Part shown: one piece after another, positions 9,205 through 18,570 of the stretch
Numbering within the stretch: the stretch's first letter is position 1
Layout of the letters: every line of letters starts with the position of its first letter
Assembly (NCBI GenBank): GCA_002699145.1
Contig: PABK01000035.1
Span: 62,001-126,000, forward strand
Length of the DNA stretch: 64,000 nt
From: Halioglobus sp.
GTDB lineage: Bacteria > Pseudomonadota > Gammaproteobacteria > Pseudomonadales > Halieaceae
Direction of reading: 5' to 3'
Notes under the pieces: model-generated
The model's database searches: none
What the model was told of the DNA's origin: nothing
Seen by the model: the letters and a program-made list of their open reading frames with translations, nothing else
Position numbers and translations under genes: made by a program

Positions 9205-9738
9205 GTGGTAGAACCCATCGGCAGGGAACAGCAGCAGTTGGTGCGCCGGCACACGGCGTTCTACATCAGGCAGGCGGAAAACATCTTTGGGCGCGACTTC
9301 CCGCGCATCCCGGTATTGTTCGACCTGCGCGGCACCAGCGCCGGTATGTTCCGCCTGCACGGCGAGCACTGCGCGATTCGCTACAACCCGTGGATCTTCG
9401 GCAAGTACTTCGAGGAGAACCTGCACGATACCGTACCCCACGAGGTGGCCCACTACGTCGTTTACGCGGTGTACGGCGACCGGCGTATCAAGCCCCACGG
9501 CCCCCAGTGGCAGTCGGTGATGCGGCGTTTCGGCGCCGAACCCCAGGCGACCTTCGACCTGGACCTGGAGGGCGTACCCCAACGCCGCCAACGCACGCAC
9601 CCCTACCGCTGCTCCTGCCGCGTGCATGAACTGTCGACCACCCGGCACAACCGCGTACAGCGCGGGCGCGGCAGTTACCAGTGCGTGGAGTGCCAGGACG
9701 TGCTGGTTTACGCGCCGTCCGTCGCCGCCCTCAACTAG
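9205..9738 (+). CDS. SprT-like zinc metalloprotease
   Basis: 177 residues. GTG start preceded by GAGGGGTAAGGGGC. The HExxH zinc motif is at 79-83 (HEVAH), with a likely third ligand in HGPQW (His98). A C-terminal zinc ribbon is suggested by YRCSC and later YQCVECQ. This matches the SprT/Spartan family; in eukaryotes Spartan removes DNA-protein crosslinks, while the role of bacterial SprT is poorly known. The gene stands alone, divergent from the phosphotransferase operon. Its TAG stop overlaps the stop of the convergent DUF748 gene inside the palindrome TCAACTAGTTGA. Confidence 0.9.
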   Translation: MVEPIGREQQQLVRRHTAFYIRQAENIFGRDFPRIPVLFDLRGTSAGMFRLHGEHCAIRYNPWIFGKYFEENLHDTVPHEVAHYVVYAVYGDRRIKPHGPQWQSVMRRFGAEPQATFDLDLEGVPQRRQRTHPYRCSCRVHELSTTRHNRVQRGRGSYQCVECQDVLVYAPSVAALN

Positions 9739-12614
9739 TTGATACCCAGTTCCACGCCGCTGAAACGATTGGCCTCGTCTCCCGGCCTGGCGCGGCCGAT
9801 GACCGCGCGCTCCGCCGCCATACCCGCCTCGTTCACCAGGAAGGACTTGACCGCGACCGCGCGCGCCTGGGCCAGTTCGGCAAGCCGGGCGGCGTCGACA
9901 GGATAACTGGCCGCCAGCGCCGCGTGCTTGTCGCGCACGGTCAGCGCCTGCGTGTCTTCGCCGGCGGGCAGGGCGGCGAAGCGCTGCTCGATCGCCGCCG
10001 CCCAGTCCTCGTCCCTGTCATCCACCGACTGCTGTGACAGGCCGTCCCGCAGCAGGTCAGCGGTCAGCGCGTCCTGTTGCAACTGCCTGGCGTCCGCCGC
10101 GGCGTTGACGCGCCCGTCGATGCGCAGCTTGATCTGCGGCCGTTGCGCCAGCGCCTCTCCCAGCGCGGCGAGCTTGTCCCGTGCCGCCTGGTCCGGTTGC
10201 GCGGAGCCGGTGGGGAAGGCGACGTGCTGCAGGTCCTCGTCGCTACCCACCAGGTTGCCGAGCAGGGTGAAGGGCGCCGTGACCGCCTTGGTGATGACGC
10301 CGACCAGGGCCTTACCGATGACGCTGCCGAGCGCGAAACTCGGGTCGTCGACGTCGCCCGACACCGGCACTTTCATGTCGATCACGCCCTGGCTGTCGGT
10401 CATGATCGACAGCGCCAGTTGCAGCGGTACGTCGATGGCCTTGTCGCTCTCGACCTTTTCTCCGAGCTGCAACTGGTCCAGCACGATGCGGTTGTTGCCG
10501 GCGAGTCTGCCGCTGTCCAGCTTGTATTCGAGGTCCAGGTTGAGCAGGCCGCTGTCGATGGCGTAGCCGGCATAGGTCGCCGAGTAGGGGCTGAGCAGGG
10601 CCATGTCCATGCCGTCGAAAGTCAGCGCCAGGTCCAGGCCCAGGGGGTCGGCGAAGGGGTTGACGCTGCCGGCCAGGGCGACCGGGGCGGAGCCGGCCAC
10701 GGAGCCGTTGATCTCCACCCGGGCGGCCTCGCCGGAGCGGCTGTCGATGCCCTGCACCTGGCCGTTGACGTCGCCGATCTGGGTGCGGAAGGGAATGGGC
10801 AGGGACTGGTCCATGAAATCCACACTGCTGTCACTGATGACCAGCGCCGGCAGCCGGTAGGACCAGGGCTCGCCCTCACCGTACTGCTCCTCGACGTTGT
10901 CCGCCACTTGCGCCGCCTCGTCGGCGTACTCCTCGGCGAAGGCCCTGGACATGTTGATGGAGCCGTCCTGGTAGATGTGCAGGCGGCCGTTGTACTGGTC
11001 TATCGTCAGGGTTTGCGCGGCCAGGGTATGCGCCGCCAGGTCCACGTCCAGTCCGTCCAGTTGCAGGCGCTGCAGGCTGGAGAAGACCTCGCCCGAGTCG
11101 TTCCAGCTCGCCTCCACGCCGGCGAAGCCCCCGTCCAGGGTGACCCGCGCGGGGGCCCAGGCGGCCAGTTCCACGGCGCCCGCCACGCCCAGTTCGCCGG
11201 CGCTGAACGAGGCGTTGAGGTTGTCGGGGAGGTTGGGGTTGCCCCAGGCGACAGGCAGTCCCCGCAACTGGTAGTTGACGGCGCCGTCCCCCGCGCCCAG
11301 GGCCAGCGTACCGTCCACGCTGAAGCTTGCCTGGTCGTTCACCGTCAGGCTCAGGGTGAAGGGGCTCTCGCCGGACAGGGGCCAGGTGAGCTGCGCGATC
11401 CGGGCCTGGATCGGCGTCACCGCGAGGCGCGGCGGATCAGTGTACTGCGAGCGCCAGTTGACCGCGCTGTCGCGCAGTGCGACCGCGTCGATACTGGCGC
11501 GCCAGCCTGTCCCCGCCGCCGTGTCCTGCGGCGGCGCGGCGCCGGCGACCGCCGGCGAGTTGGGGTCGGCCGCTGCCACGGCCGGCGCCGCGGCGGGCGC
11601 ATTCGGGTCGCCGGGACCGGTAAACATCTCGGCCAGGCTGACCCTGGTGCCCTCGCTCCAGCCCTGCAGCTGCAGGCCGTCGATGGCGATCTCGCCCACG
11701 CTGGCGCGCTGCTCCGCGCCGTCGACGTTCACCGGGGCGATGCGCAGGCCCGTCAGGGCCATGGAGGTCTCGGGCAGGGCCTGGGGCTGTTGCGGCGCCA
11801 GGTCCACGTCGTGCAGCGCCAGGCTGGCGCCCTCCACCCCGTAGCCGAGGTCACCCGACCAGTCGAGCGTGTAGCTGGCCCCCAGGTCCAGCGTGCCGGC
11901 GCGTACCTCGAAGGTGACCCAGGGCGCGGCCAGGCGCCAGAGGTTATGCAGGTTGAGGCCGGCGATCTCCACGCGCCCGTCGCTGTGGGCGGCTGGAATG
12001 GAGACTTCCCCCTCCCAGCGCAGGGAGCCACCCCCCGGGCCGCGCACGTGGAAGGTGAAAGGATCGCCATCCTCGCGCACGGTGGATAGCTCGCGCACCT
12101 GGAACTGCAGATCGGTCCATTCGCTGTCCAGGGGCAGGTCGCGGGCCTCGTCGTGCAGCGCGATCCGCGCGGCGTGAACGTCCAGCAGGTGTATCGTGAC
12201 CCCCGGTGGGGGAGCCGCCTCGGCGTCTTCCGGCGGCTCTTCGGCGGGCGGCGGCATGAGGTCGGAAAAATTGAATTCGTTCTCGCCCAGGTGTGCCAGG
12301 CGCAAGCTGACATCGTGCACGCGCAGCTCATCGAGCACGAAGCCCTGCCTCCACAGGCTGGCCAGGGAGAGGTTGACCGAGGTGTCGGCCAGGGCCAGGA
12401 AGGGCGTGCCGTCCACCTCGCTCAGCTGTGCACGGCTGATATCCAGGCTCAGCTTGAAGGGGTTGAGAACGACCCATTCGGTGTCCAGCTGGCGGCCGTA
12501 GTGTTCCTCGACGTAGCGCGCCGGCAGGATGTTCAGCAGCGGCGAGATGATGAGCAACGGTATCGTGTAGAAGGCGATTGCCAGGATCGCCAGGACGCGG
12601 ACAGCGGTTTGCAC
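9735..12614 (-). CDS. DUF748 AsmA-like envelope protein
   Basis: 959 residues. One N-terminal membrane segment (about 5-30) is followed by NILPARYVEEHYGRQL and NPFKLSLDISRAQL, the start of the DUF748/AsmA-like region. The long body is beta-rich and repetitive. Near residue 360 is a low-complexity Ala/Pro stretch (APAAAPAVAAADPNSPAVAG). The C-terminal 130 residues (LRIDGRVNAAADARQLQ) are alpha-helical. AsmA-like proteins span the periplasm and many are linked to phospholipid transport to the outer membrane; DUF748 members are less studied. Monocistronic, 165 bases downstream of the AraC gene. Confidence 0.88.
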   Translation of the reverse strand: MQTAVRVLAILAIAFYTIPLLIISPLLNILPARYVEEHYGRQLDTEWVVLNPFKLSLDISRAQLSEVDGTPFLALADTSVNLSLASLWRQGFVLDELRVHDVSLRLAHLGENEFNFSDLMPPPAEEPPEDAEAAPPPGVTIHLLDVHAARIALHDEARDLPLDSEWTDLQFQVRELSTVREDGDPFTFHVRGPGGGSLRWEGEVSIPAAHSDGRVEIAGLNLHNLWRLAAPWVTFEVRAGTLDLGASYTLDWSGDLGYGVEGASLALHDVDLAPQQPQALPETSMALTGLRIAPVNVDGAEQRASVGEIAIDGLQLQGWSEGTRVSLAEMFTGPGDPNAPAAAPAVAAADPNSPAVAGAAPPQDTAAGTGWRASIDAVALRDSAVNWRSQYTDPPRLAVTPIQARIAQLTWPLSGESPFTLSLTVNDQASFSVDGTLALGAGDGAVNYQLRGLPVAWGNPNLPDNLNASFSAGELGVAGAVELAAWAPARVTLDGGFAGVEASWNDSGEVFSSLQRLQLDGLDVDLAAHTLAAQTLTIDQYNGRLHIYQDGSINMSRAFAEEYADEAAQVADNVEEQYGEGEPWSYRLPALVISDSSVDFMDQSLPIPFRTQIGDVNGQVQGIDSRSGEAARVEINGSVAGSAPVALAGSVNPFADPLGLDLALTFDGMDMALLSPYSATYAGYAIDSGLLNLDLEYKLDSGRLAGNNRIVLDQLQLGEKVESDKAIDVPLQLALSIMTDSQGVIDMKVPVSGDVDDPSFALGSVIGKALVGVITKAVTAPFTLLGNLVGSDEDLQHVAFPTGSAQPDQAARDKLAALGEALAQRPQIKLRIDGRVNAAADARQLQQDALTADLLRDGLSQQSVDDRDEDWAAAIEQRFAALPAGEDTQALTVRDKHAALAASYPVDAARLAELAQARAVAVKSFLVNEAGMAAERAVIGRARPGDEANRFSGVELGIN

Positions 12615-12779
12615 AGGGTCTTCCTTTTTACATCGGGTACAACGGCCCTAATGGTAGTTCACACTGGCGCCTGTGCCCAATGCCGGGGCAGGAAATGGGG
12701 CCGGGATGATGGGGCGAGCGGGCCGCGCGCGATGCCGCGCGCCTCTGCGGCCGCCAGCCGCGGCGCCGCATGCAGCGCG

Positions 12780-13781
12780 TTACAGGCCTTTGCGGTAGGA
12801 ATAGGGGGTGACCCCGGTCCAGCCCTTGAACGCGCGGATGAAGGCGCTGGATTCGGAGAACCCCGCGCGGTGGGCGATTTCCTCGATGGACAGTCCCTGC
12901 TTGCCGAGAAAGTGCAGGGCCGTGTCGCGGCGCACCTGGTTCTTGAGCTCCTTGAACGTTGTGCCCTCGCTCGACAGGCGGCGGCGCAGGGTCTGTGGAT
13001 GCACGTCCAGGGCCGCGGCGACATCGTTCAGCTCGGGCATATCCAGCAGTTTGCGCCGGATGATCTGCCGTACCCGCAGGGTCCAGCTGTTGCTCGCGTA
13101 GTCCTGGGTGAGCATCATCAGCACCGGGTGGCGCAAGAAGTGGCGCAGGCTGGCCTCGTTCTGCAGCACCGGCTTGTCGAGCAGGCTCCGGGACATGACG
13201 ATCTGGGTGACGTCCTGCTCGAACTCCACCGGGTTGGCGAGAAACATGCGGCGGTAGTCCTGTGCCTCCGCGCTGGGTGGGAAACTGAATTGCACCCGCA
13301 GCATGGGCAGGTGTTCCTGCACCAGCCAGCTGGCGAAGCGGTGGGTCTGGAACAGGCCCATCTCGCACATGAAGGAGTCGCTGGCGCCGTCGTCGCCGGC
13401 GGTGAGCAGTTGCACCCGCGCGGTGTCCGTCTCGTCCTCCAGCAGTAGCTGGAAATCGAACTCGAACAGCTGCCAGAAGCGGCAGTAGCGGCTCAGGGCC
13501 TGGCCGAGGAATTCCGCGCCGATCACGGCGTGGCACATCATCGCCCAGCAGCCTGGCGGCATGCGCCGGCTGGCGTAGCCCATGGACTCGTCCTGCATGG
13601 CCAGCATGATGCTGACCTGCAGGTCGGCGTAGCGCTCGATGGAGATGCGCGCGTTCTCCTCCTTCAACAGGCGCGGCGAGATGCGGTTGTCGCGCAGCAG
13701 CCTGGCCGGGTCCAGACCCTGGGCCACGGCGTGCTTGAGGGTCGCCTGTACGAAATGTACGGAAATGGAAATATCGCGCAT
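12780..13781 (-). CDS. AraC-family regulator with arabinose-binding-like N-domain
   Basis: 333 residues. The N-terminal 200 residues match the ligand-sensing domain of OruR/ArgR-like AraC regulators (YGYASRRMPPGCWAMMCHA-type core). The C-terminal double helix-turn-helix spans about 235-330: LNDVAAALDVHPQTLRRRL and SIEEIAHRAGFSESSAFIRAFK. It starts 5 bases after the diguanylate cyclase stop, so the two genes form one operon. Targets cannot be read from sequence; regulators of this subfamily often control nearby lipid or amino-acid catabolic genes. A second member of the same subfamily lies at 21710. Confidence 0.92.
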   Translation of the reverse strand: MRDISISVHFVQATLKHAVAQGLDPARLLRDNRISPRLLKEENARISIERYADLQVSIMLAMQDESMGYASRRMPPGCWAMMCHAVIGAEFLGQALSRYCRFWQLFEFDFQLLLEDETDTARVQLLTAGDDGASDSFMCEMGLFQTHRFASWLVQEHLPMLRVQFSFPPSAEAQDYRRMFLANPVEFEQDVTQIVMSRSLLDKPVLQNEASLRHFLRHPVLMMLTQDYASNSWTLRVRQIIRRKLLDMPELNDVAAALDVHPQTLRRRLSSEGTTFKELKNQVRRDTALHFLGKQGLSIEEIAHRAGFSESSAFIRAFKGWTGVTPYSYRKGL

Positions 13782-13786
13782 GACAG

Positions 13787-14959
13787 TCAGGTCGGGCCGT
13801 GGTTGTTGCTCAGGTGAATGGGCCGACTCTCCACCGAGGAGACGCGATTGCTGCCGCCGCGCTTGGCCAGGTACATGGCGCGATCCGCTTCCTGTGACAA
13901 CTTGTCCAGTTCCACGTTGCCCACCACGTTGGCCACGCCCATGCTGACGGTAACCGGTATGCGCTGTCCGTTGATCACCAGCGGATGCTCGGCGATCGAC
14001 TCGCGGATGCGTTCGGCCAGCTTGCGCGCCGCATCCAGGGAGGTGTGCGGCAGGATCAGCAGGAACTCCTCGCCGTCGGTGCGCGCGACCACGTCACTGG
14101 CGCGGCTCATGCGCTGTAATTGCTCGGCCACCCGGCGGATGACCTGGTCGCCGACATCGTGGCCGAAATTGGCATTGATTTCCGCCGTCCTGTCGATGTC
14201 GACCATGATAGCCGCTGTTGGCAACTGCTGCCGGGCCGCGTGGGCCAGGGTGATGTGCAGTGCGTTCTCCAGGCCGCGGCGGTTGAGCAGCCGGGTCAGC
14301 GGATCCTCGGTGGCCAGGTGCGACAGGTGCTGCTGGTACTCGATCACCACGCTGGCCAGGAAGCCGAGGGCGATCAGGATGTAGGATGAGCTGTGCGCGC
14401 CGAAGGCGATGGTCTGGCCCAACTCGTGGTTGTCGCGCGCCAGGTCCTGGTACAGCGCCAGCGGCGCGCCGATGACCATGATCAGCGTGGTGGCGGCGGT
14501 AATGGCGTCGCCGACGTTGTTGCGACGCCAGGCGCGCGCAGCCGCCAGCACTCCGGTGCAGGCAAAGAACACGGCGGCGGCGCTGACATGCACGATGAAC
14601 ATCTGCTCCTGCGAGAGGAAGAATACACTCAGGCAGGCGCCCAGGCAGAGCAGGCCCAGCAGGTAGCGGCCGCCGCTGATGCCGGCGCGTTGTCCGGTGG
14701 CCACGAACAGGAGATAGCTGTTGAGGATCGCGGCTACCGAGGGCACGTCCACCGGCATGGGGATGTCCGCCACCTGTTTCAGGGTGTAGGCGATCCAGCC
14801 CAGCAGTGCGGCCATGAAATACACCGTGTACAGGCCCAGGCCGGGAATCGGGTTGCTGGAGTCGGACAGTACGTAGACAATGACCATCAGCGTGCAGGTG
14901 ATCATGAAGATCAGCCCGACGTGTATGACCGCCCAGTTTTCCGGCGTAATCAGTTGCAT
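13787..14959 (-). CDS. Membrane diguanylate cyclase with DGEEF signature
   Basis: 390 residues. About six to seven hydrophobic segments fill residues 10-205, then a GGDEF domain covers about 215-385. Metal-binding Asp is in MVDIDRTAEINANFGHDVGD. The active-site loop reads DGEEF at 295-299, so the first Gly of GG[D/E]EF is replaced by Asp. The inhibitory RxxD site is intact (RASD 286-289, five residues before the loop). It should make cyclic di-GMP if the substitution is tolerated. No EAL domain is present. Cotranscribed with the AraC regulator immediately downstream, which links a second messenger to a ligand-sensing regulator. Confidence 0.92.
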   Translation of the reverse strand: MQLITPENWAVIHVGLIFMITCTLMVIVYVLSDSSNPIPGLGLYTVYFMAALLGWIAYTLKQVADIPMPVDVPSVAAILNSYLLFVATGQRAGISGGRYLLGLLCLGACLSVFFLSQEQMFIVHVSAAAVFFACTGVLAAARAWRRNNVGDAITAATTLIMVIGAPLALYQDLARDNHELGQTIAFGAHSSSYILIALGFLASVVIEYQQHLSHLATEDPLTRLLNRRGLENALHITLAHAARQQLPTAAIMVDIDRTAEINANFGHDVGDQVIRRVAEQLQRMSRASDVVARTDGEEFLLILPHTSLDAARKLAERIRESIAEHPLVINGQRIPVTVSMGVANVVGNVELDKLSQEADRAMYLAKRGGSNRVSSVESRPIHLSNNHGPT

Positions 14960-15088
14960 CCGTCCACCGCTGAAGGGCCGCAGGCCCTGTAAGCTCCAGT
15001 CAATTTATTTGTCGGGGGCGGTCATTGTTGGCCAGGCGGGCGCTTACCATACTGTGCCCCGCCCATCCCAGCTCCCCCGGAGGTCCCC

Positions 15089-16264
15089 ATGCTGCAGCGC
15101 GAATTCACCGAAGAACAGGTCATGTTCCGCGATGCTTACCGCAAGTTCCTGGCACAGGAGATTGTGCCACATATGGAGGACTGGCGTGAGGCCGGTATCG
15201 TCAGCCGCGAGGCGTTCCAGCGGGCGGGTGAGCAGGGTTTCCTGATGATCTGGCCGGAGGAGAAATACGGCGGCATGGGTGACCCCGACTTTCGCTTCGA
15301 GCAGATCATCATCGAGGAGACCAGCTACGCCCGCGCCGGTGACTGGTACAACACCCTGCACAGCCGCCTGGTGGGCCCGTATCTCACGCGCTTTGGTAAC
15401 GAGGAGCAGTGTGCGCGCTTTCTGCCCGCCTGCGCCAGCGGCGAGTGCATCCTGGCCATCGCCATGACCGAGCCCGACGCCGGCTCTGACCTGGCGGGTA
15501 TGCGCAGCCACGCGGTGCGCGACGGCGAGGACTGGATTCTCAACGGTTCCAAGACGTTTATCTCCAACGGCATCAATGCCGACCTGGTGATCGTGGCCGC
15601 CAAGACGGACCCGGAGAACAACCCCCATGCCATGACCCTGTTCCTGGTGGAGCGGGGTATGCAGGGCTTCGAACGCGGCCGCAACCTGAAGAAGATGGGT
15701 TTGAAGGCACAGGACACCGCCGAGCTGTTTTTCAACGACGTGCGCGTGCCGGCGGCGAACGTGCTCGGGGAGCCCGGCAAGGGCTTTTACTACCTGATGC
15801 AGGGGCTGGCCGAGGAACGCCTGATCGGCGCCGCGGGCTATCTCGCCGCCGCCCAGCTGTCCTGGGACCTGACCCGGGACTACGTGCGGGAACGCAAGGC
15901 CTTCGGCAAGCCCGTCGCCGCGTTCCAGAACACGCAGTTCAAGATGGCCGAGATGCGCACCCAGCTGGATATCGCCCAGACCTACGTCGACCAGCAGGTG
16001 CGCGCCTTCAACGCCGGCCAGCTCACCGCGGTGGACGCGGCCAAGTCCAAGCTGTACTGCAGCGAGTTGCAGGTGCAGGTGGCGGAGCTCGGTGTACAGC
16101 TGCACGGTGGTCACGGATACATGGACGAATACCCGATAAGCAGGCAGTATACGGACGCGAAAATTTCCACTATTTATGCCGGCAGTTCGGAGGTGATGAA
16201 AATCATTATCAGCCGCGACTGCCTGGGAGAGGACTACACGCCTTTCAACACACGCAACTTCTAG
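15089..16264 (+). CDS. Acyl-CoA dehydrogenase
   Basis: 391 residues, FAD-dependent alpha,beta-dehydrogenation of an acyl-CoA. Flavin and substrate motifs are complete (AMTEPDAGSDL, SKTFISNG). The catalytic base appears to be Glu243 in GLAEERL on helix G, the position used by isovaleryl-CoA and long-chain enzymes; the alternative site reads YAGSSEV with Ala in place of Glu. This points to long-chain or branched substrates. ATG at 15089 follows CCCGGAGGT. It is the first gene of a rightward run and is 97 bases from the SDR gene. Electrons would pass to ETF, which is not encoded in the window. Confidence 0.95.
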   Translation: MLQREFTEEQVMFRDAYRKFLAQEIVPHMEDWREAGIVSREAFQRAGEQGFLMIWPEEKYGGMGDPDFRFEQIIIEETSYARAGDWYNTLHSRLVGPYLTRFGNEEQCARFLPACASGECILAIAMTEPDAGSDLAGMRSHAVRDGEDWILNGSKTFISNGINADLVIVAAKTDPENNPHAMTLFLVERGMQGFERGRNLKKMGLKAQDTAELFFNDVRVPAANVLGEPGKGFYYLMQGLAEERLIGAAGYLAAAQLSWDLTRDYVRERKAFGKPVAAFQNTQFKMAEMRTQLDIAQTYVDQQVRAFNAGQLTAVDAAKSKLYCSELQVQVAELGVQLHGGHGYMDEYPISRQYTDAKISTIYAGSSEVMKIIISRDCLGEDYTPFNTRNF

Positions 16265-16361
16265 GCCGCCCGGCCCGCGCCATCGCGTAGCGGGATCCTG
16301 GCCTATACTCGTTGCCCGGACTGACAACATCCAACCACAAAACTGCAAAAGGAGAGTATCC

Positions 16362-17153
16362 ATGGACCTGAAAGACAAAGTAGCGGTGATCACCGGCGGC
16401 GCCTCCGGCCTCGGCCGCGCCACCGTCAAGCGTTTCGTTGCCAACGGCGCCAAGGCGGCCATCTTCGACATGAACGAGGAAAAGGGCCAGGCCCTGGTGG
16501 AGGAACTGGGCGACAGCGTGATCTTCTGCAACGTCAATGTCACCAGCGAGGAATCCGTGCAGGCCGGTATCGCCGCGACTATGGAGGCCTTCGGCGCCAT
16601 CCATATCTGCTGCAACTTCGCCGGCACCGGCAACGCCATCCGCACCCTGGGCAAGAACGGTCCGTTCCCGCTGGACGCGTTCAACATGATCATCCAGATC
16701 AACCTGGTCGGCAGCTTTAACGTGCTGCGCCTGTGCGCCGAGAAAATGGCCGACAACGAACCGCTGAATTCGGATGGCGGGCGCGGCGTTATCATCAACA
16801 CCGCCTCTATCGCCGCCTACGAAGGCCAGATCGGCCAGGCAGCGTACTCGGCGTCCAAGGGCGGTGTGGTCGGCATGACCCTGCCTATCGCCCGCGACCT
16901 GTCCGTCATCGGCATTCGTGTCAACACCATCGTGCCCGGGCTCATCGCCACCCCGCTGATGATGGGCGGCGCGGAGGAGATGACCCCGGAAATCGAGGAG
17001 TTCCTCAAGCCCCTGGCCAGCCAGGTCCTGTACCCGAAACGCCTGGGCAAGGCGGACGAGATCGCGCAGCTGGCGCAACAGTTGGTGGAGAACGATTACA
17101 TCAACGGCGAATGTGTGCGTATGGACGGCGGCATCAGGATGCAGCCCAAGTAA
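16362..17153 (+). CDS. SDR oxidoreductase, 3-hydroxyacyl-CoA dehydrogenase type 2-like
   Basis: 263 residues, classical short-chain dehydrogenase. NAD-binding TGGASGLG at 11-18, catalytic Ser149, Tyr162 and Lys166 (AYSASKGG). The sequence is close in pattern to the HSD10/type-2 3-hydroxyacyl-CoA dehydrogenase group, including an acidic residue after beta-2 (FDMNEE) that favours NAD. It would oxidise 3-hydroxyacyl-CoA, or a hydroxysteroid, in step with the dehydrogenase upstream. A TATACT at 16304-16309 may be its own -10 box. A strong terminator follows at 17191-17246, which separates it from the racemase operon. Confidence 0.92.
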   Translation: MDLKDKVAVITGGASGLGRATVKRFVANGAKAAIFDMNEEKGQALVEELGDSVIFCNVNVTSEESVQAGIAATMEAFGAIHICCNFAGTGNAIRTLGKNGPFPLDAFNMIIQINLVGSFNVLRLCAEKMADNEPLNSDGGRGVIINTASIAAYEGQIGQAAYSASKGGVVGMTLPIARDLSVIGIRVNTIVPGLIATPLMMGGAEEMTPEIEEFLKPLASQVLYPKRLGKADEIAQLAQQLVENDYINGECVRMDGGIRMQPK

Positions 17154-17190
17154 GCAGGACGCTGCTGCGCCCGAAAATACCTGGTGAAAG

Positions 17191-17246
17191 CCGGGCGCGG
17201 AATGCGCGTGTACTGAGCAGGCGCTGCGCATTCCTACCCGGTTTTT
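17191..17246 (+). terminator. Rho-independent terminator after the SDR gene
   Basis: Outer arms CCGGG/CCCGG enclose a 9-bp stem GGAATGCGC (17199-17207) and GCGCATTCC (17226-17234). Five T follow at 17242-17246. This breaks the rightward gene run into two transcription units. Confidence 0.7.
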
Positions 17247-17364
17247 ACCCAGGCTTTTCTTTGCCCGCGACGCGTCATCGCGTTGCCGGGCGCAGGTTTT
17301 TCGAGCTGTCAGGTTGCGGAGTTGCCGCGGGCCTGCCAGCTTCCAGCAATGAAGGGAGGTGCCC

Positions 17365-18498
17365 ATGGGGCCGCTGAACGGTTACACGGTAATTGAGCTG
17401 GCCGGCATCGGACCGGCGCCGATGGGAGCGATGGTGCTCGCCGACATGGGGGCGGAAGTGATTCGCATAGATCGCGCCGCCAGCGTCGGCGCGCCGCAGA
17501 TGAAGGATGTCAGCCTGCGCGGCAAGAAGTCCGTGGCGCTCAACCTGAAGGATCCCGCCGGCACCGAGACGCTGCTGCGCATGGTGGAGAATGCCGACGT
17601 GCTGATCGACCCCATGCGGCCGGGTGTGTGCGAGAAGCTCGGTATCGGTCCCGACGTTTGCCTGGAACGTAACCCGAAGCTGGTCTACGCGCGCATGACG
17701 GGCTGGGGCCAGGACGGGCCGCTGGCCCAGGCCGCAGGCCACGACATCAACTATATTTCCATCACCGGCGCTCTCTATGCCATGGGCCGCAAGGGTGAGA
17801 AGCCGGTGCCGCCGCTGAACCTGGTGGGCGATTTCGGTGGCGGCGGCATGCTGCTGGTCAGCGGGGTGCTGGCCGCGCTGCTGGAGACGGCCAACTCGGG
17901 CAAGGGCCAGGTCATCGACGCGGCCATGGTCGACGGCGCCGCGCAGCTCATGTGGATGTTCTACGGCTTCCACGCCATGGGCATGTGGAACGAGAAGGAG
18001 CGCGAGTCCAACATGCTTGACGGCGGCGCTCACTTCTACGACACCTACGAGTGCGCCGACGGCGAATACATTTCCATCGGCTCCATCGAGCCGCAGTTCT
18101 ACGCCCTGCTGAAGGAAAAGGCCGGCCTGCCGGAGGAGGATTTCGCCGAGCAGAACAACCAGGCACGGTGGCCGCAGCTGAAGGAAAAACTCAGCGCGGT
18201 GTTCAAAAGCAAGACCCAGGCCCAGTGGTGCGAGATCATGGAGGGCACCGACGTGTGTTTCGCCCCGGTGCTCAATTTCATTGATGCGCCACAGCACCCG
18301 GCCAACGTCGCGCGCAACAGCTATATGGAACTGGACGGCATGACCCAGCCGGCGCCGGCGCCGCGCTTCAGCCGCACGCCCAGCGAGGTGCGTCACGGCG
18401 GCCACGAGGCCGGCCAGGACACCGACGCGGTGCTGGCGGCGATGGGCTTTGGCGAGCAGGAACTGGCACAACTGCGCGACTCGGGCGCCATCGCCTGA
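17365..18498 (+). CDS. Alpha-methylacyl-CoA racemase (CaiB/BaiF family)
   Basis: 377 residues. ATG at 17365 is preceded by AGGGAGG at good spacing, better than GTG at 17359. The racemase motifs are complete: His126 in AAGHDINY and Asp156 in NLVGDFGG match the catalytic pair of the mycobacterial enzyme in position and number, and a Glu lies at 242 (GSIEPQF). This enzyme inverts the C2 centre of 2-methylacyl-CoA so that S-specific beta-oxidation enzymes can act, as needed for sterol side chains, phytanate or pristanate. It opens the operon 17365-22747 and perhaps beyond. Confidence 0.93.
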   Translation: MGPLNGYTVIELAGIGPAPMGAMVLADMGAEVIRIDRAASVGAPQMKDVSLRGKKSVALNLKDPAGTETLLRMVENADVLIDPMRPGVCEKLGIGPDVCLERNPKLVYARMTGWGQDGPLAQAAGHDINYISITGALYAMGRKGEKPVPPLNLVGDFGGGGMLLVSGVLAALLETANSGKGQVIDAAMVDGAAQLMWMFYGFHAMGMWNEKERESNMLDGGAHFYDTYECADGEYISIGSIEPQFYALLKEKAGLPEEDFAEQNNQARWPQLKEKLSAVFKSKTQAQWCEIMEGTDVCFAPVLNFIDAPQHPANVARNSYMELDGMTQPAPAPRFSRTPSEVRHGGHEAGQDTDAVLAAMGFGEQELAQLRDSGAIA

Positions 18499-18570
18499 GG
18501 TGAACCGCGCACGGACAGCTAGCGCCATGCCGCGCCCGGTATATCAGAACAATCGACGGGAGTTAGACCT

